In this document: one piece after another, positions 1 to 14,499 of the stretch
Layout of the letters: each line of letters opens with the position of its first letter
How positions within the stretch are numbered: the first letter of the stretch is position 1
Assembly: GCA_964036665.1 (NCBI GenBank)
Contig: OZ038528.1
Span: 558,001-622,000, forward strand
Reading direction: 5' to 3'
Source of the DNA: Gordius sp. MW1
Taxonomy: Eukaryota; Nematomorpha; Gordioida; Gordea; Gordiidae
DNA length: 64,000 nt
Notes under the pieces: model-generated
The model's input: only the letters and a program-made list of their open reading frames with translations
Told to the model about the DNA's origin: nothing
Database searches by the model: none
Translations under genes and position numbers: made by a program

Positions 1-2149
1 GGAGGAGGCCGCGCAAAAGGCAAGATAGATGGACGCAATCGTATGATTACGCTATATATAATCGAAATAAAATTATGTTAATAGGGAGGATGGCACTCAA
101 AAAATAAACAAAAAACGGAGGAGGAGGAGGAGGCCGCGCAAAAGGAAAGATAGATGGACGCAATCGTATGATTACGCTATATATAATCGAAATAAAATTA
201 TGTTAATAGGGAGGATGGCACTCAAAAAATAAACAAATATCACAACGGAGGAGGAGGAGGAGGCCGCGCAAAAGGCAAGAGATCATGGACGCAATCGTAT
301 GATTACGCTATATATGATTGAAATAAAGTTATGTTAATAGGGAGGATGGCCGCTCAAAAAATAAACAAAAAACGGAGGAGGAGGAGGATGCCGCGCAAAA
401 GACAAGATAGATGGACGCAATCGTATGATTACGCTATATATAATCGAAATAAAATTATATTAATAGGGAGGATGGCACTCAAAAAATAAACAAATATCAC
501 AACGGAGGAGGAGGAGGCCGCGCAAAAGGCAAGATAGATGGACGCAATCGTATGATTACGCTTTTTATAATTGAAATAAAATTATATTAATAGGGAGGAT
601 GGCACTCAAAAAATAAACAAATATCACAACGGAGGAGGAGGAGGCCGCGCAAAAGGCAAGATAGATGGACGCAATCGTATGATTACGCTATATATAATCG
701 AAATAAAATTATGTTAATAGGGAGGATGGCACTCAAAAAATAAACAAATATCACAACGGAGGAGGAGGAGGAGGCCGCGCAAAAGGCAAGAGAGATGGAC
801 GCAATCGTATGATTACGCTATATATAATCGAAATAAAATTATGTTAATAGGGAGGATGGCACTTAAACAAATATCACAACGGAGGAGGAGGAGGCCGCGC
901 AAAAGGCAAGATAGATGGACGCAATCGTATGATTACGCTATATATGATTGAAATAAAGTTATGTTAATAGGGAGGATGGCCGCTCAAAAAATAAACAAAA
1001 AACGGAGGAGGAGGAGGAGGCCGCGCAAAAGGCAAGATAGATGGACGCAATCGTATGATTACGCTTTTTATAATTGAAATAAAATTATATTAATAGGGAG
1101 GATGGCACTCAAAAAATAAACAAATATCACAACGGAGGAGGAGGAACCCGCGCAAAAGGCAAGATAGATGGACGCAATCGTATGATTACGCTATATATAA
1201 TCGATATAAAATTATGTTAATAGGGAGGATGGCACTCAAAAAATAAACAAAAAACGGAGGAGGAAGAGGAGGCCGCGCAAAAGGCAAGATAGATGGACGC
1301 AATCGTATGATTACGCTATATATAATCGAAATAAAATTATGTTAATAGGGAGGATGGCACTCAAAAAATAAACAAATATCACAACGGAGGAGGAGGAGGA
1401 GGCCGCGCAAAAGACAAGAGAGCATGGACGCAATCGTATGATTACGCTATATATGATTGAAATAAAGTTATGTTAATAGGGAGGATGGCCGCTCAAAAAA
1501 TAAACAAAAAACGGAGGAGGAGGAGGAGGCCGCGCAAAAGGCAAGATAGATGGACGCAATCGTATGATTACGCTATATATAATCGAAATAAAATTATATT
1601 AATAGGGAGGATGGCACTCAAAAAATAAACAAATATCACAACGGAGGAGGAGGAGGCGGCGCAAAAGGCAAGATAGATGGACGCAATCGTATGATTACGC
1701 TATATATAATCGAAATAAAATTATGTTAATAGGGAGGATGGCACTCAAAAAATAAACAAATATCACAACGGAGGAGGAGGAGAAGGACGCGCAAAAGGCA
1801 AGATAGATGGACGCAATCGTATGATTACGCTATATATGATTGAAATAAAGTTATGTTAATAGGGAGGATGGCCGCTCAAAAAATAAACAAAAAACTGAGG
1901 AGGAGGAGGAGGCCGCGCAAAAGGCAAGATAGATGGACGCAATCGTATGATTACGCTTTTTATAATCGAAATAAAATTATATTAATAGGGAGGATGGCAC
2001 TCAAAAAATAAACAAATATCACAACGGAGGAGGAGGAGGCCGCGCAAAAGGCAAGATAGATGGACGCAATCGTATGATTACGCTTTTTATAATTGAAATA
2101 AAATTATATTAATAGGGAGGATGGCACTCAAAAAATAAACAAATATCAC

Positions 2150-5100
2150 AACGGAGGAGGAGGAGGCCGCGCAAAAGGCAAGATAGATGGACGCAATCGT
2201 ATGATTACGCTATATATAATCGAAATAAAATTATGTTAATAGGGAGGATGGCACTCAAAAAATAAACAAATATCACAACGGAGGAGGAGGAGGAGGCCGC
2301 GCAAAAGGCAAGAGAGATGGACGCAATCGTATGATTACGCTATATATAATCGAAATAAAATTATGTTAATAGGGAGGATGGCACTCAAAAAATAAACAAA
2401 TATCACAACGGAGGAGGAGGAGGAGGCCGCGCAAAAGACATGAGAGCATGGACGCAATCGTATGATTACGCTATATATGATTAAAATAAATTTATGTTAA
2501 TAGGGAGGATGGCCGCTCAAAAAATAAACAAAAAACGGAGGAGGAGGAGGAGGCCGCGCAAAAGGCAAGATAGATGGACGCAATCGTATGATTACGCTAT
2601 ATATAATCGAAATAAAATTATGTTAATAGGGAGGATGGCACTCAAAAAATAAACAAAAAACGGAGGAGGAGGAGGAGGCCGCGCAAAAGGCAAGATAGAT
2701 GGACGCAATCGTATGATTACGCTATATATAATCGAAATAAAATTATGTTAATAGGGAGGATGGCACTTAAACAAATATCACAACGGAGGAGGAGGAGGCC
2801 GCGCAAAAGGCAAGATAGATGGACGCAATCGTATGATTACGCTATATATAATCGAAATAAAATTATGTTAATAGGGAGGATGGCACTCAAAAAATAAACA
2901 AATATCACAACGGAGGAGGAGGAGGAGGCCGCGCAAAAGGCAAGAGATCATGGACGCAATCGTATGATTACGCTATATATGATTGAAATAAAGTTATGTT
3001 AATAGGGAGGATGGCCGCTCAAAAAATAAACAAAAAACGGAGGAGGAGGAGGATGCCGCGCAAAAGACAAGATAGATGGACGCAATCGTATGATTACGCT
3101 ATATATAATCGAAATAAAATTATATTAATAGGGAGGATGGCACTCAAAAAATAAACAAATATCACAACGGAGGAGGAGGAACCCGCGCAAAAGGCAAGAT
3201 AGATGGACGCAATCGTATGATTACGCTATATATAATCGATAAAATTATGTTAATAGGGAGGATGGCACTCAAAAAATAAACAAATATCACAACGGAGGAG
3301 GAGGAGTAACCCGCGCAAAAGGCAAGATAGATGGACGCAATCGTATTATTACGCTATATATAATCGAAATAAAATTATGTTAATAGGGAGGATGGCACTC
3401 AAAAAATAAACAAAAAACGGAGGAGGAGGAGGAGGCCGCGCAAAAGGCAAGATAGATGGACGCAATCGTATGATTACGCTATATATGATTGAAATAAAGT
3501 TATGTTAATAGGGAGGATGGCCGCTCAAAAAATAAACAAAAAACGGAGGAGGAGGAGGAGGCCGCGCAAAAGGCAAGATAGATGGACGCAATCGTATAAT
3601 TACGTTTTTATAATCGAAATAAAATTATATTAATAGGGAGGATGGCACTCAAAAAATAAACAAATATCACAACGGAGGAGGAGGAGGCCGCGCAAAAGGC
3701 AAGATAGATGGACGCAATCGTATGATTACGCTTTTTATAATTGAAATAAAATTATATTAATAGGGAGGATGGCACTCAAAAAATAAACAAATATCACAAC
3801 GGAGGAGGAGGAGGCCGCGCAAAAGGCAAGATAGATGGACGCAATCGTATGATTACGCTATATATAATCGAAATAAAATTATGTTAATAGGGAGGATGGC
3901 ACTCAAAAAATAAGCAAATATCACAACGGAGGAGGAGGAGGAGGCCGCGCAAAAGGCAAGAGAGATGGACGCAATCGTATGATTACGCTATATATAATCG
4001 AAATAAAATTATGTTAATAGGGAGGATGGCACTCAAAAAATAAACAAATATCACAACGGAGGAGGAGGAGGAGGCCGCGCAAAAGACATGAGAGCATGGA
4101 CGCAATCGTATGATTACGCTATATATGATTGAAATAAATTTATGTTAATAGGGAGGATGGCCGCTCAAAAAATAAACAAAAAACGGAGGAGGAGGAGGAG
4201 GCCGCGCAAAAGGCAAGATAGATGGACGCAATCGTATGATTACGCTATATATAATCGAAATAAAATTATGTTAATAGGGAGGATGGCACTCAAAAAATAA
4301 ACAAAAAACGGAGGAGGAGGAGGAGGCCGCGCAAAAGGCAAGATAGATGGACGCAATCGTATGATTACGCTATATATAATCGAAATAAAATTATGTTAAT
4401 AGGGAGGATGGCACTTAAACAAATATCACAACGGAGGAGGAGGAGGCCGCGCAAAAGGCAAGATAGATGGACGCAATCGTATGATTACGCTATATATAAT
4501 CGAAATAAAATTATGTTAATAGGGAGGATGGCACTCAAAAAATAAACAAATATCACAACGGAGGAGGAGGAGGAGGCCGCGCAAAAGGCAAGAGATCATC
4601 GACGCAATCGTATGATTACGCTATATATGATTGAAATAAAGTTATGTTAATAGGGAGGATGGCCGCTCAAAAAATAAACAAAAAACGGAGGAGGAGGAGG
4701 ATGCCGCGCAAAAGACAAGATAGATGGACGCAATCGTATGATTACGCTATATATAATCGAAATAAAATTATATTAATAGGGAGGATGGCACTCAAAAAAT
4801 AAACAAATATCACAACGGAGGAGGAGGAACCCGCGCAAAAGGCAAGATAGATGGACGCAATCGTATGATTACGCTATATATAATCGATAAAATTATGTTA
4901 ATAGGGAGGATGGCACTCAAAAAATAAACAAATATCACAACGGAGGAGGAGGAGTAACCCGCGCAAAAGGCAAGATAGATGGACGCAATCGTATTATTAC
5001 GCTATATATAATCGAAATAAAATTATGTTAATAGGGAGGATGGCACTCAAAAAATAAACAAAAAACGGAGGAGGAGGAGGAGGCCGCGCAAAAGGCAAGA

Positions 5101-6400
5101 TAGATGGACGCAATCGTATGATTACGCTATATATGATTGAAATAAAGTTATGTTAATAGGGAGGATGGCCGCTCAAAAAATAAACAAAAAACGGAGGAGG
5201 AGGAGGAGGCCGCGCAAAAGGCAAGATAGATGGACGCAATCGTATGATTACGCTTTTTATAATCGAAATAAAATTATATTAATAGGGAGGATGGCACTCA
5301 AAAAATAAACAAAAATCACAACGGAGGAGGAGGAGGCCGCGCAAAAGGCAAGATAGATGGACGCAATCGTATGATTACGCTTTTTATAATTGAAATAAAA
5401 TTATATTAATAGGGAGGATGGCACTCAAAAAATAAACAAATATCACAACGGAGGAGGAGGAGGCCGCGCAAAAGGCAAGATAGATGGACGCAATCGTATG
5501 ATTACGCTATATATAATCGAAATAAAATTATGTTAATAGGGAGGATGGCACTCAAAAAATAAACAAATATCACAACGGAGGAGGAGGAGGAGGCCGCGCA
5601 AAAGGCAAGAGAGATGGACGCAATCGTATGATTACGCTATATATAATCGAGATAAAATTATGTTAATAGGGAGGATGGCACTCAAAAAATAAACAAATAT
5701 CACAACGGAGGAGGAGGAGGAGGCCGCGCAAAAGACATGAGAGCATGGACGCAATCGTATGATTACGCTATATATGATTGAAATAAATTTATGTTAATAG
5801 GGAGGATGGCCGCTCAAAAAATAAACAAAAAACGGAGGAGGAGGAGGAGGCCGCGCAAAAGGCAAGATAGATGGACGCAATCGTATGATTACGCTATATA
5901 TAATCGAAATAAAATTATGTTAATAGGGAGGATGGCACTCAAAAAATAAACAAAAAACGGAGGAGGAGGAGGAGGCCGCGCAAAAGGCAAGATAGATGGA
6001 CGCAATCGTATGATTACGCTATATATAATCGAAATAAAATTATGTTAATAGGGAGGATGGCACTCAAAAAATAAAATATATCACAACGGAGGAGGAGGAG
6101 GCCGCGCAAAAGGCAAGATAGATGGACGCAATCGTATGATTACGCTATATATAATCGAAATAAAATTATGTTAATAGGGAGGATGGCACTTAAAAAATAA
6201 ACAAATATCACAACGGAGGAGGAGGAGGAGGCCGCGCAAAAGGCAAGAGATCATGGACGCAATCGTATGATTACGCTATATATGATTGAAATAAAGTTAT
6301 GTTAATAGGGAGGATGGCCGCTCAAAAAATAAACAAAAAACGGAGGAGGAGGAGGATGCCGCGCAAAAGACAAGATAGATGGACGCAATCGTATGATTAC
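2150..6400 (+). repeat. Higher-order repeat, 1,648-bp period (13 monomers)
   Basis: Rare variant monomers recur at a fixed distance. The AGACATGAGAGCATGG variant starts near 2,436, 4,084 and 5,732 (steps of 1,648). The GATGCCGCG variant starts at 3,052, 4,700 and 6,355 (steps 1,648 and 1,655). The GAGTAACCCGCGC variant lies at 3,304 and 4,952 (1,648). The block is therefore two to three tandem copies of a 13-monomer unit. After about 6,400 the order breaks and the markers come closer together (7,006, 7,644), so the unit was rearranged or shortened there. Confidence 0.85.
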
Positions 6401-9400
6401 GCTATATATAATCGAAATAAAATTATATTAATAGGGAGGATGGCACTCAAAAAATAAACAAATATCACAACGGAGGAGGAGGAACCCGCGCAAAAGGCAA
6501 GATAGATGGACGCAATCGTATGATTACGCTATATATAATCGATATAAAATTATGTTAATAGGGAGGATGGCACTCAAAAAATAAACAAAAAACGGAGGAG
6601 GAGGAGGCCGCGCAAAAGGCAAGATAGATGGACGCAATCGTATGATTACGCTATATATAATCGAAATAAAATTATGTTAATAGGGAGGATGGCACTCAAA
6701 AAATAAACAAATATCACAACGGAGGAGGAGGAGAAGGACGCGCAAAAGGCAAGATAGATGGACGCAATCGTATGATTACGCTATATATAATCGAAATAAA
6801 ATTATGTTAATAGGGAGGATGGCACTCAAAAAATAAACAAATATCACAACGGAGGAGGAGGAGGAGGCCGCGCAAAAGGCAAGAGAGATGGACGCAATCG
6901 TATGATTACGCTATATATAATCGAAATAAAATTATGTTAATAGGGAGGATGGCACTCAAAAAATAAACAAATATCACAACGGAGGAGGAGGAGGAGGCCG
7001 CGCAAAAGACATGAGAGCATGGACGCAATCGTATGATTACGCTATATATGATTGAAATAAATTTATGTTAATAGGGAGGATGGCCGCTCAAAAAATAAAC
7101 AAAAAACGGAGGAGGAGGAGGAGGCCGCGCAAAAGGCAAGATAGATGGACGCAATCGTATGATTACGCTATATATAATCGAAATAAAATTATGTTAATAG
7201 GGAGGATGGCACTCAAAAAATAAACAAAAAACGGAGGAGGAGGAGGAGGCCGCGCAAAAGGCAAGATAGATGGACGCAATCGTATGATTACGCTATATAT
7301 AATCGAAATAAAATTATGATAATAGGGAGGATGGCACTCAAAAAATAAAATATATCACAACGGAGGAGGAGGAGGCCGCGCAAAAGGCAAGATAGATGGA
7401 CGCAATCGTATGATTACGCTATATATAATCGAAATAAAATTATGTTAATAGGGAGGATGGCACTCAAAAAATAAACAAATATCACAACGGAGGAGGAGGA
7501 GGAGGCCGCGCAAAAGGCAAGAGAGATGGACGCAATCGTATGATTACGCTATATATAATCGAAATAAAATTATGTTAATAGGGAGGATGGCACTCAAAAA
7601 ATAAACAAATATCACAACGGAGGAGGAGGAGGAGGCCGCGCAAAAGACATGAGAGCATGGACGCAATCGTATGATTACGCTATATATGATTGAAATAAAT
7701 TTATGTTAATAGGGAGGATGGCCGCTCAAAAAATAAACAAAAAACGGAGGAGGAGGAGGAGGCCGCGCAAAAGGCAAGATAGATGGACGCAATCGTATGT
7801 ACGCTATATATAATCGAAATAAAATTATGTTAATAGGGAGGATGGCATTCAAAAAATAAACAAAAAACGGAGGAGGAGGAGGAGGCCGCGCAAAAGGCAA
7901 GATAGATGGACGCAATCGTATGATTACGCTATATATAATCGAAATAAAATTATGTTAATAGGGAGGATGGCACTCAAAAAATAAACAAATATCACAACGG
8001 AGGAGGAGGAGGAGGCCGCGCAAAAGGCAAGAGATCATGGACGCAATCGTATGTTAACGCTATATATGATTGAAATAAAGTTATGTTAATAGGGAGGATG
8101 GCCGCTCAAAAAATAAACAAAAAACGGAGGAGGAGGAGGAGGCCGCGCAAAAGACAAGATAGATGGACGCAATCGTATGATTACGCTATATATAATCGAA
8201 ATAAAATTATATTAATAGGGAGGATGGCACTCAAAAAATAAACAAATATCACAACGGAGGAGGAGGAACCCGCGCAAAAGGCAAGATAGATCGACGCAAT
8301 CGTATGATTACGCTATATATAATCGATATAAAATTATGTTAATAGGGAGGATGGCACTCAAAAAATAAACAAAAAACGGAGGAGGAGGAGGCCGCGCAAA
8401 AGGCAAGATAGATGGACGCAATCGTATGATTACGCTATATATAATCGAAATAAAATTATGTTAATAGGGAGGATGGCACTCAAAAAATAAACAAATATCA
8501 CAACGGAGGAGGAGGAGGAGGCCGCGCAAAAGACAAGAGAGCATGGACGCAATCGTATGATTATGCTATATATGATTGAAATAAAGTTATGTTAATAGGG
8601 AGGATGGCCGCTCAAAAAATAAACAAAAAACGGAGGAGGAGGAGGAGGCCGCGCAAAAGGCAAGATAGATGGACGCAATCGTATGATTACGCTATATATA
8701 ATCGAAATAAAATTATATTAATAGGGAGGATGGCACTCAAAAAATAAACAAATATCACAACGGAGGAGGAGGAGGCGGCGCAAAAGGCAAGATAAATGGA
8801 CGCAATCGTATGATTACGCTATATATAATCGAAATAAAATTATGTTAATAGGGAGGATGGCACTCAAAAAATAAACAAATATCACAACGGAGGAGGAGGA
8901 GAAGGACGCGCAAAAGGCAAGATAGATGGACGCAATCGTATGATTACGCTATATATGATTGAAATAAAGTTATGTTAATAGGGAGGATGGCCGCTCAAAA
9001 AATAAACAAAAAACGGAGAAGGAGGAGGAGGCCGCGCAAAAGGCAAGATAGATGGACGCAATCGTATGAGTATGCTATATATAATCGAAATAAATTATGT
9101 TAATAGGGAGGATGGCACTCAAAAAATAAACAAATATCACAACGGAGGAGGAGGAGGAGGCCGCGCAAAAGGGAAGAGAGCATGGACGCAATCGTATGAT
9201 TACGCTATATTTGATCGAAATAAAATTATGTTAATAGGGAGGATGGCCGCTCAAAAAATAAACATAAAGCACAACGGAAGAGGAGAAGAAGGCCGCGCAA
9301 AAGGCAAGAGAAAATGGACGCAATCGTATGATTACTCTCTATATATAATCGAAATAAAATTATGTTAATAGGGAGGATGGCACTCAAAAAATAAACAAAT

Positions 9401-10559
9401 ATCACAACGGAGGAGGAGGAGGAGGCCGCGCAAAAGGCAAGATAGATGGACGCAATCGTATTATTACGCTATATATAATCGAAATAAAATTATGTTAATA
9501 GGGAGGATGGCACTCAAAAAATAAACAAAAAACGGAGGAGGAGGAGGAGGCCGCGCAAAAGGCAAGATAGATGGACGCAATCGTATGATTACGCTATATA
9601 TAATCGAAATAAAATTATGTTAATAGGGAGGATGGCACTCAAAAAATAAACAAATATCACAACGGAGGAGGAGGAGTAACCCGCGCAAAAGGCAAGATAG
9701 ATGGACGCAATCGTATTATTACGCTATATATAATCGAAATAAAATTATGTTAATAGGGAGGATGGCACTAAAAAATAAACAAAAAACGGAGGAGGAGGAG
9801 GAGGCCGCGCAAAAGGTAAGATAGATGGACGCAATCGTATGATTACGCTATATATAATCGAAATAAAATTATGTTAATAGGGAGGATGGCACTCAAAAAA
9901 TAAACAAATATCACAACGGAGGAGGAGGAGGAGGACGCGCAAAAGGCAAGATAGATGGACGCAATCGTATGATTACGCTATATATAATCGATAAAATTAT
10001 GTTAATAGGGAGGATGACACTCAAAAAATAAACAAATATCACAACGGAGGAGGAGGAGTAACCCGCGCAAAAGGCAAGATAGATGGACGCAATCGTATTA
10101 TTACGCTATATATAATCGAAATAAAATTATGTTAATAGGGAGGATGGCACTCTAAAAATAAACAAAAAACGGAGGAGGAGGAGGAGGCCGCGCATAAGGC
10201 AAGATAGATGGACGCAATCGTATGATTACGCTATATATAATCGAAATAAAATTATGTTAATAGGGAGGATGGCACTCAAAAAATAAACAAATATCACAAC
10301 GGAGGAGGAGGAGTAACCCGCGCAAAAGGCAAGATAGATGGACGCAATCGTATTATTACGCTATATATAATCGAAATAAAATTATGTTAATAGGGAGGAT
10401 GGCACTCAAAAAATAAACAAAAAACGGAGGAGGAGGCCGCGCAAAAGGCAAGATAGATGGACGCAATCGTATGATTACGCTATATATAATCGAAATAAAA
10501 TTATGTTAATAGGGAGGATGGCACTCAAAAAATAAACAAATATCACAACGGAGGAGGAG

Positions 10560-12240
10560 GAGGAGGACGCGCAAAAGGCAAGATAGATGGACGCAATCGT
10601 ATGATTACGCTATATATAATCGATAAAATTATGTTAATAGGGAGGATGGCACTCAAAAAATAAACAAATATCACAACGGAGGAGGAGGAGTAACCCGCGC
10701 ATAAGGCAAGATAGATGGACGCAATCGTATTATTACGCTATATATAATCGAAATAAAATTATGTTAATAGGGAGGATGGCACTCAAAAAATAAACAAAAA
10801 ACGGAGGAGGAGGAGGAGGCCGCGCAAAAGGCAAGATAGATGGACGCAATCGTATGATTACGCTATATATGATTGAAATAAAGTTATGTTAATAGGGAGG
10901 ATGGCCGCTCAAAAAATAAACAAAAAACGGAGGAGGAGGAGGAGGCCGCGCAAAAGGCAAGATAGATGGACGCAATCGTATGATTACGCTTTTTATAATC
11001 GAAATAAAATTATATTTATAGGGAGGATGGCACTCAAAAAATAAACAAATATCACAACGGAGGAGGAGGAGGCCGCGCAAAAGGCAAGATAGATGGACGC
11101 AATCGTATGATTACGCTATATATAATCGAAATAAAATTATGTTAATAGGGAGGATGGCACTCAAAAAATAAACAAATATCACAACGGAGGAGGAGGAGGA
11201 GGCCGCGCAAAAGGCAAGAGAGATGGACGCAATCGTATGATTACGCTATATATAATCGAAATAAAATTATGTTAATAGGGAGGATGGCACTCAAAAAATA
11301 AACAAATATCACAACGGAGGAGGAGGAGGAGGACGCGCAAAAGGCAAGATAGATGGACGCAATCGTATGATTACGCTATATATAATCGATAAAATTATGT
11401 TAATAGGGAGGATGGCACTCAAAAAATAAACAAATATCACAACGGAGGAGGAGGAGTAACCCGCGCAAAAGGCAAGATAGATGGACGCAATCGTATTATT
11501 ACGCTATATATAATCGAAATAAAATTATGTTAATAGGGAGGATGGCACTCAAAAAATAAACAAAAAACGGAGGAGGAGGAGGAGGCCGCGCAAAAGGCAA
11601 GATAGATGGACGCAATCGTATGATTACGCTATATATGATTGAAATAAAGTTATGTTAATAGGGAGGATGGCCGCTCAAAAAATAAACAAAAAACGGAGGA
11701 GGAGGAGGAGGCCGCGCAAAAGGCAAGATAGATGGACGCAATCGTATGATTACGCTTTTTATAATCGAAATAAAATTATATTTATAGGGAGGATGGCACT
11801 CAAAAAATAAACAAATATCACAACGGAGGAGGAGGAGGCCGCGCAAAAGGCAAGATAGATGGACGCAATCGTATGATTACGCTATATATAATCGAAATAA
11901 AATTATGTTAATAGGGAGGATGGCACTCAAAAAATAAACAAATATCACAACGGAGGAGGAGGAGGAGGCCGCGCAAAAGGCAAGAGAGATGGACGCAATC
12001 GTATGATTACGCTATATATAATCGAAATAAAATTATGTTAATAGGGAGGATGGCACTCAAAAAATAAACAAATATCACAACGGAGGAGGAGGAGGAGGCC
12101 GCGCAAAAGGCAAGAGATCATGGACGCAATCGTATGATTACGCTATATATGATTGAAATAAAGTTATGTTAATAGGGAGGATGGCCGCTCAAAAAATAAA
12201 CAAAAAACGGAGGAGGAGGAGGAGGCCGCGCAAAAGGCAA
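10560..12240 (+). repeat. Higher-order repeat, 766-bp period (6 monomers)
   Basis: The stretch around 10,889-11,080 recurs at 11,655-11,846 without a change at the protein-frame level, a step of 766 bp or six monomers. It includes a private variant (TATATTTATAGGGAGG) that I see at about 11,013 and 11,779. This is a younger local duplication inside the array. Confidence 0.85.
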
Positions 12241-14499
12241 GATAGATGGACGCAATCGTATGATTACGCTTTTTATAATCGAAATAAAATTATATTAATA
12301 GGGAGGATGGCACTCAAAAAATAAACAAATATCACAACGGAGGAGGAGGAGGCCGCGCAAAAGGCAAGATAGATGGACGCAATCGTATGATTACGCTATA
12401 TATAATCGAAATAAAATTATGTTAATAGGGAGGATGGCACTCAAAAAATAAACAAATATCACAACGGAGGAGGAGGAGGAGGCCGCGCAAAAATCAAGAG
12501 AGATGGACGCAATCGTATGATTACGCTATATATAATCGAAATAAAATTATGTTAATAGGGAGGATGGCACTCAAAAAATAAACAAATATCACAACGGAGG
12601 AGTAGGAGGAGGCCGCGCAAAAGACATGAGAGCATGGACGCAATCGTATGATTACGCTATATATGATTGAAATAAATTTATGTTAATAGGGAGGATGGCC
12701 GCTCAAAAAATAAACAAAAAACGGAGGAGGAGGAGGAGGCCGCGCAAAAGGCAAGATAGATGGACGCAATCGTATGATTACGCTATATATAATCGAAATA
12801 AAATTATGTTAATAGGGAGGATGGCACTCAAAAAATAAACAAAAAACGGAGGAGGAGGAGGAGGCCGCGCAAAAGGCAAGATAGATGGACGCAATCGTAT
12901 GATTACGCTATATATAATCGAAATAAAATTATGTTAATAGGGAGGATGGCACTCAAAAAATAAAATATATCACAACGGAGGAGGAGGAGGCCGCGCAAAA
13001 GGCAAGATAGATGGACGCAATCGTATGATTACGCTATATATAATCGAAATAAAATTATGTTAATAGGGAGGATGGCACTTAAAAAATAAACAAATATCAC
13101 AACGGAGGAGGAGGAGGAGGCCGCGCAAAAGGCAAGAGATCATGGACGCAATCGTATGATTACGCTATATATGATTGAAATAAAGTTATGTTAATAGGGA
13201 GGATGGCCGCTCAAAAAATAAACAAAAAACGGAGGAGGAGGAGGATGCCGCGCAAAAGACAAGATAGATGGACGCAATCGTATGATTACGCTATATATAA
13301 TCGAAATAAAATTATATTAATAGGGAGGATGGCACTCAAAAAATAAACAAATATCACAACGGAGGAGGAGGAACCCGCGCAAAAGGCAAGATAGATGGAC
13401 GCAATCGTATGATTACGCTATATATAATCGATATAAAATTATGTTAATAGGGAGGATGGCACTCAAAAAATAAACAAAAAACGGAGGAGGAGGAGGCCGC
13501 GCAAAAGGCAAGATAGATGGACGCAATCGTATGATTACGCTATATATAATCGAAATAAAATTATGTTAATAGGGAGGATGGCACTCAAAAAATAAACAAA
13601 TATCACAACGGAGGAGGAGGAGGAGGCCGCGCAAAAGACAAGAGATCATGGACGCAATCGTATGATTACGCTATATATAATCGAAATAAAATTATGTTAA
13701 TAGGGAGGATGGCACTCAAAAAATAAACAAATATCACAACGGAGGAGGAGGAGGAGGCCGCGCAAAAGGCAAGAGATCATGGACGCAATCGTATGATTAC
13801 GCTATATATGATTGAAATAAAGTTATGTTAATAGGGAGGATGGCCGCTCAAAAAATAAACAAAAAACGGAGGAGGAGGAGGAGGCCGCGCAAAAGACAAG
13901 ATAGATGGACGCAATCGTATGATTACGCTATATATAATCGAAATAAAATTATATTAATAGGGAGGATGGCACTCAAAAAATAAACAAATATCACAACGGA
14001 GGAGGAGGAACCCGCGCAAAAGGCAGGATAAATGGACGCAATCGTATGATTACGCTATATATAATCGATATAAAATTATGTTAATAGGGAGGATGGCACT
14101 CAAAAAATAAACAAAAAACGGAGGAGGAGGAGGAGGCCGCGCAAAAGGCAAGATAGATGGACGCAATCGTATGATTACGCTATATATAATCGAAATAAAA
14201 TTATGTTAATAGGGAGGATGGCACTCAAAAAATAAACAAATATCACAACGGAGGAGGAGGAGGAGGCCGCGCAAAAGACAAGAGAGCATGGACGCAATCG
14301 TATGATTACGCTATATATGATTGAAATAAAGTTATGTTAATAGGGAGGATGGCCGCTCAAAAAATAAACAAAAAACGGAGGAGGAGGAGGCCGCGCAAAA
14401 GGCAAGATAGATGGACGCAATCGTATGATTACGCTATATATAATCGAAATAAAATTATATTAATAGGGAGGATGGCACTCAAAAAATAAACAAATATCA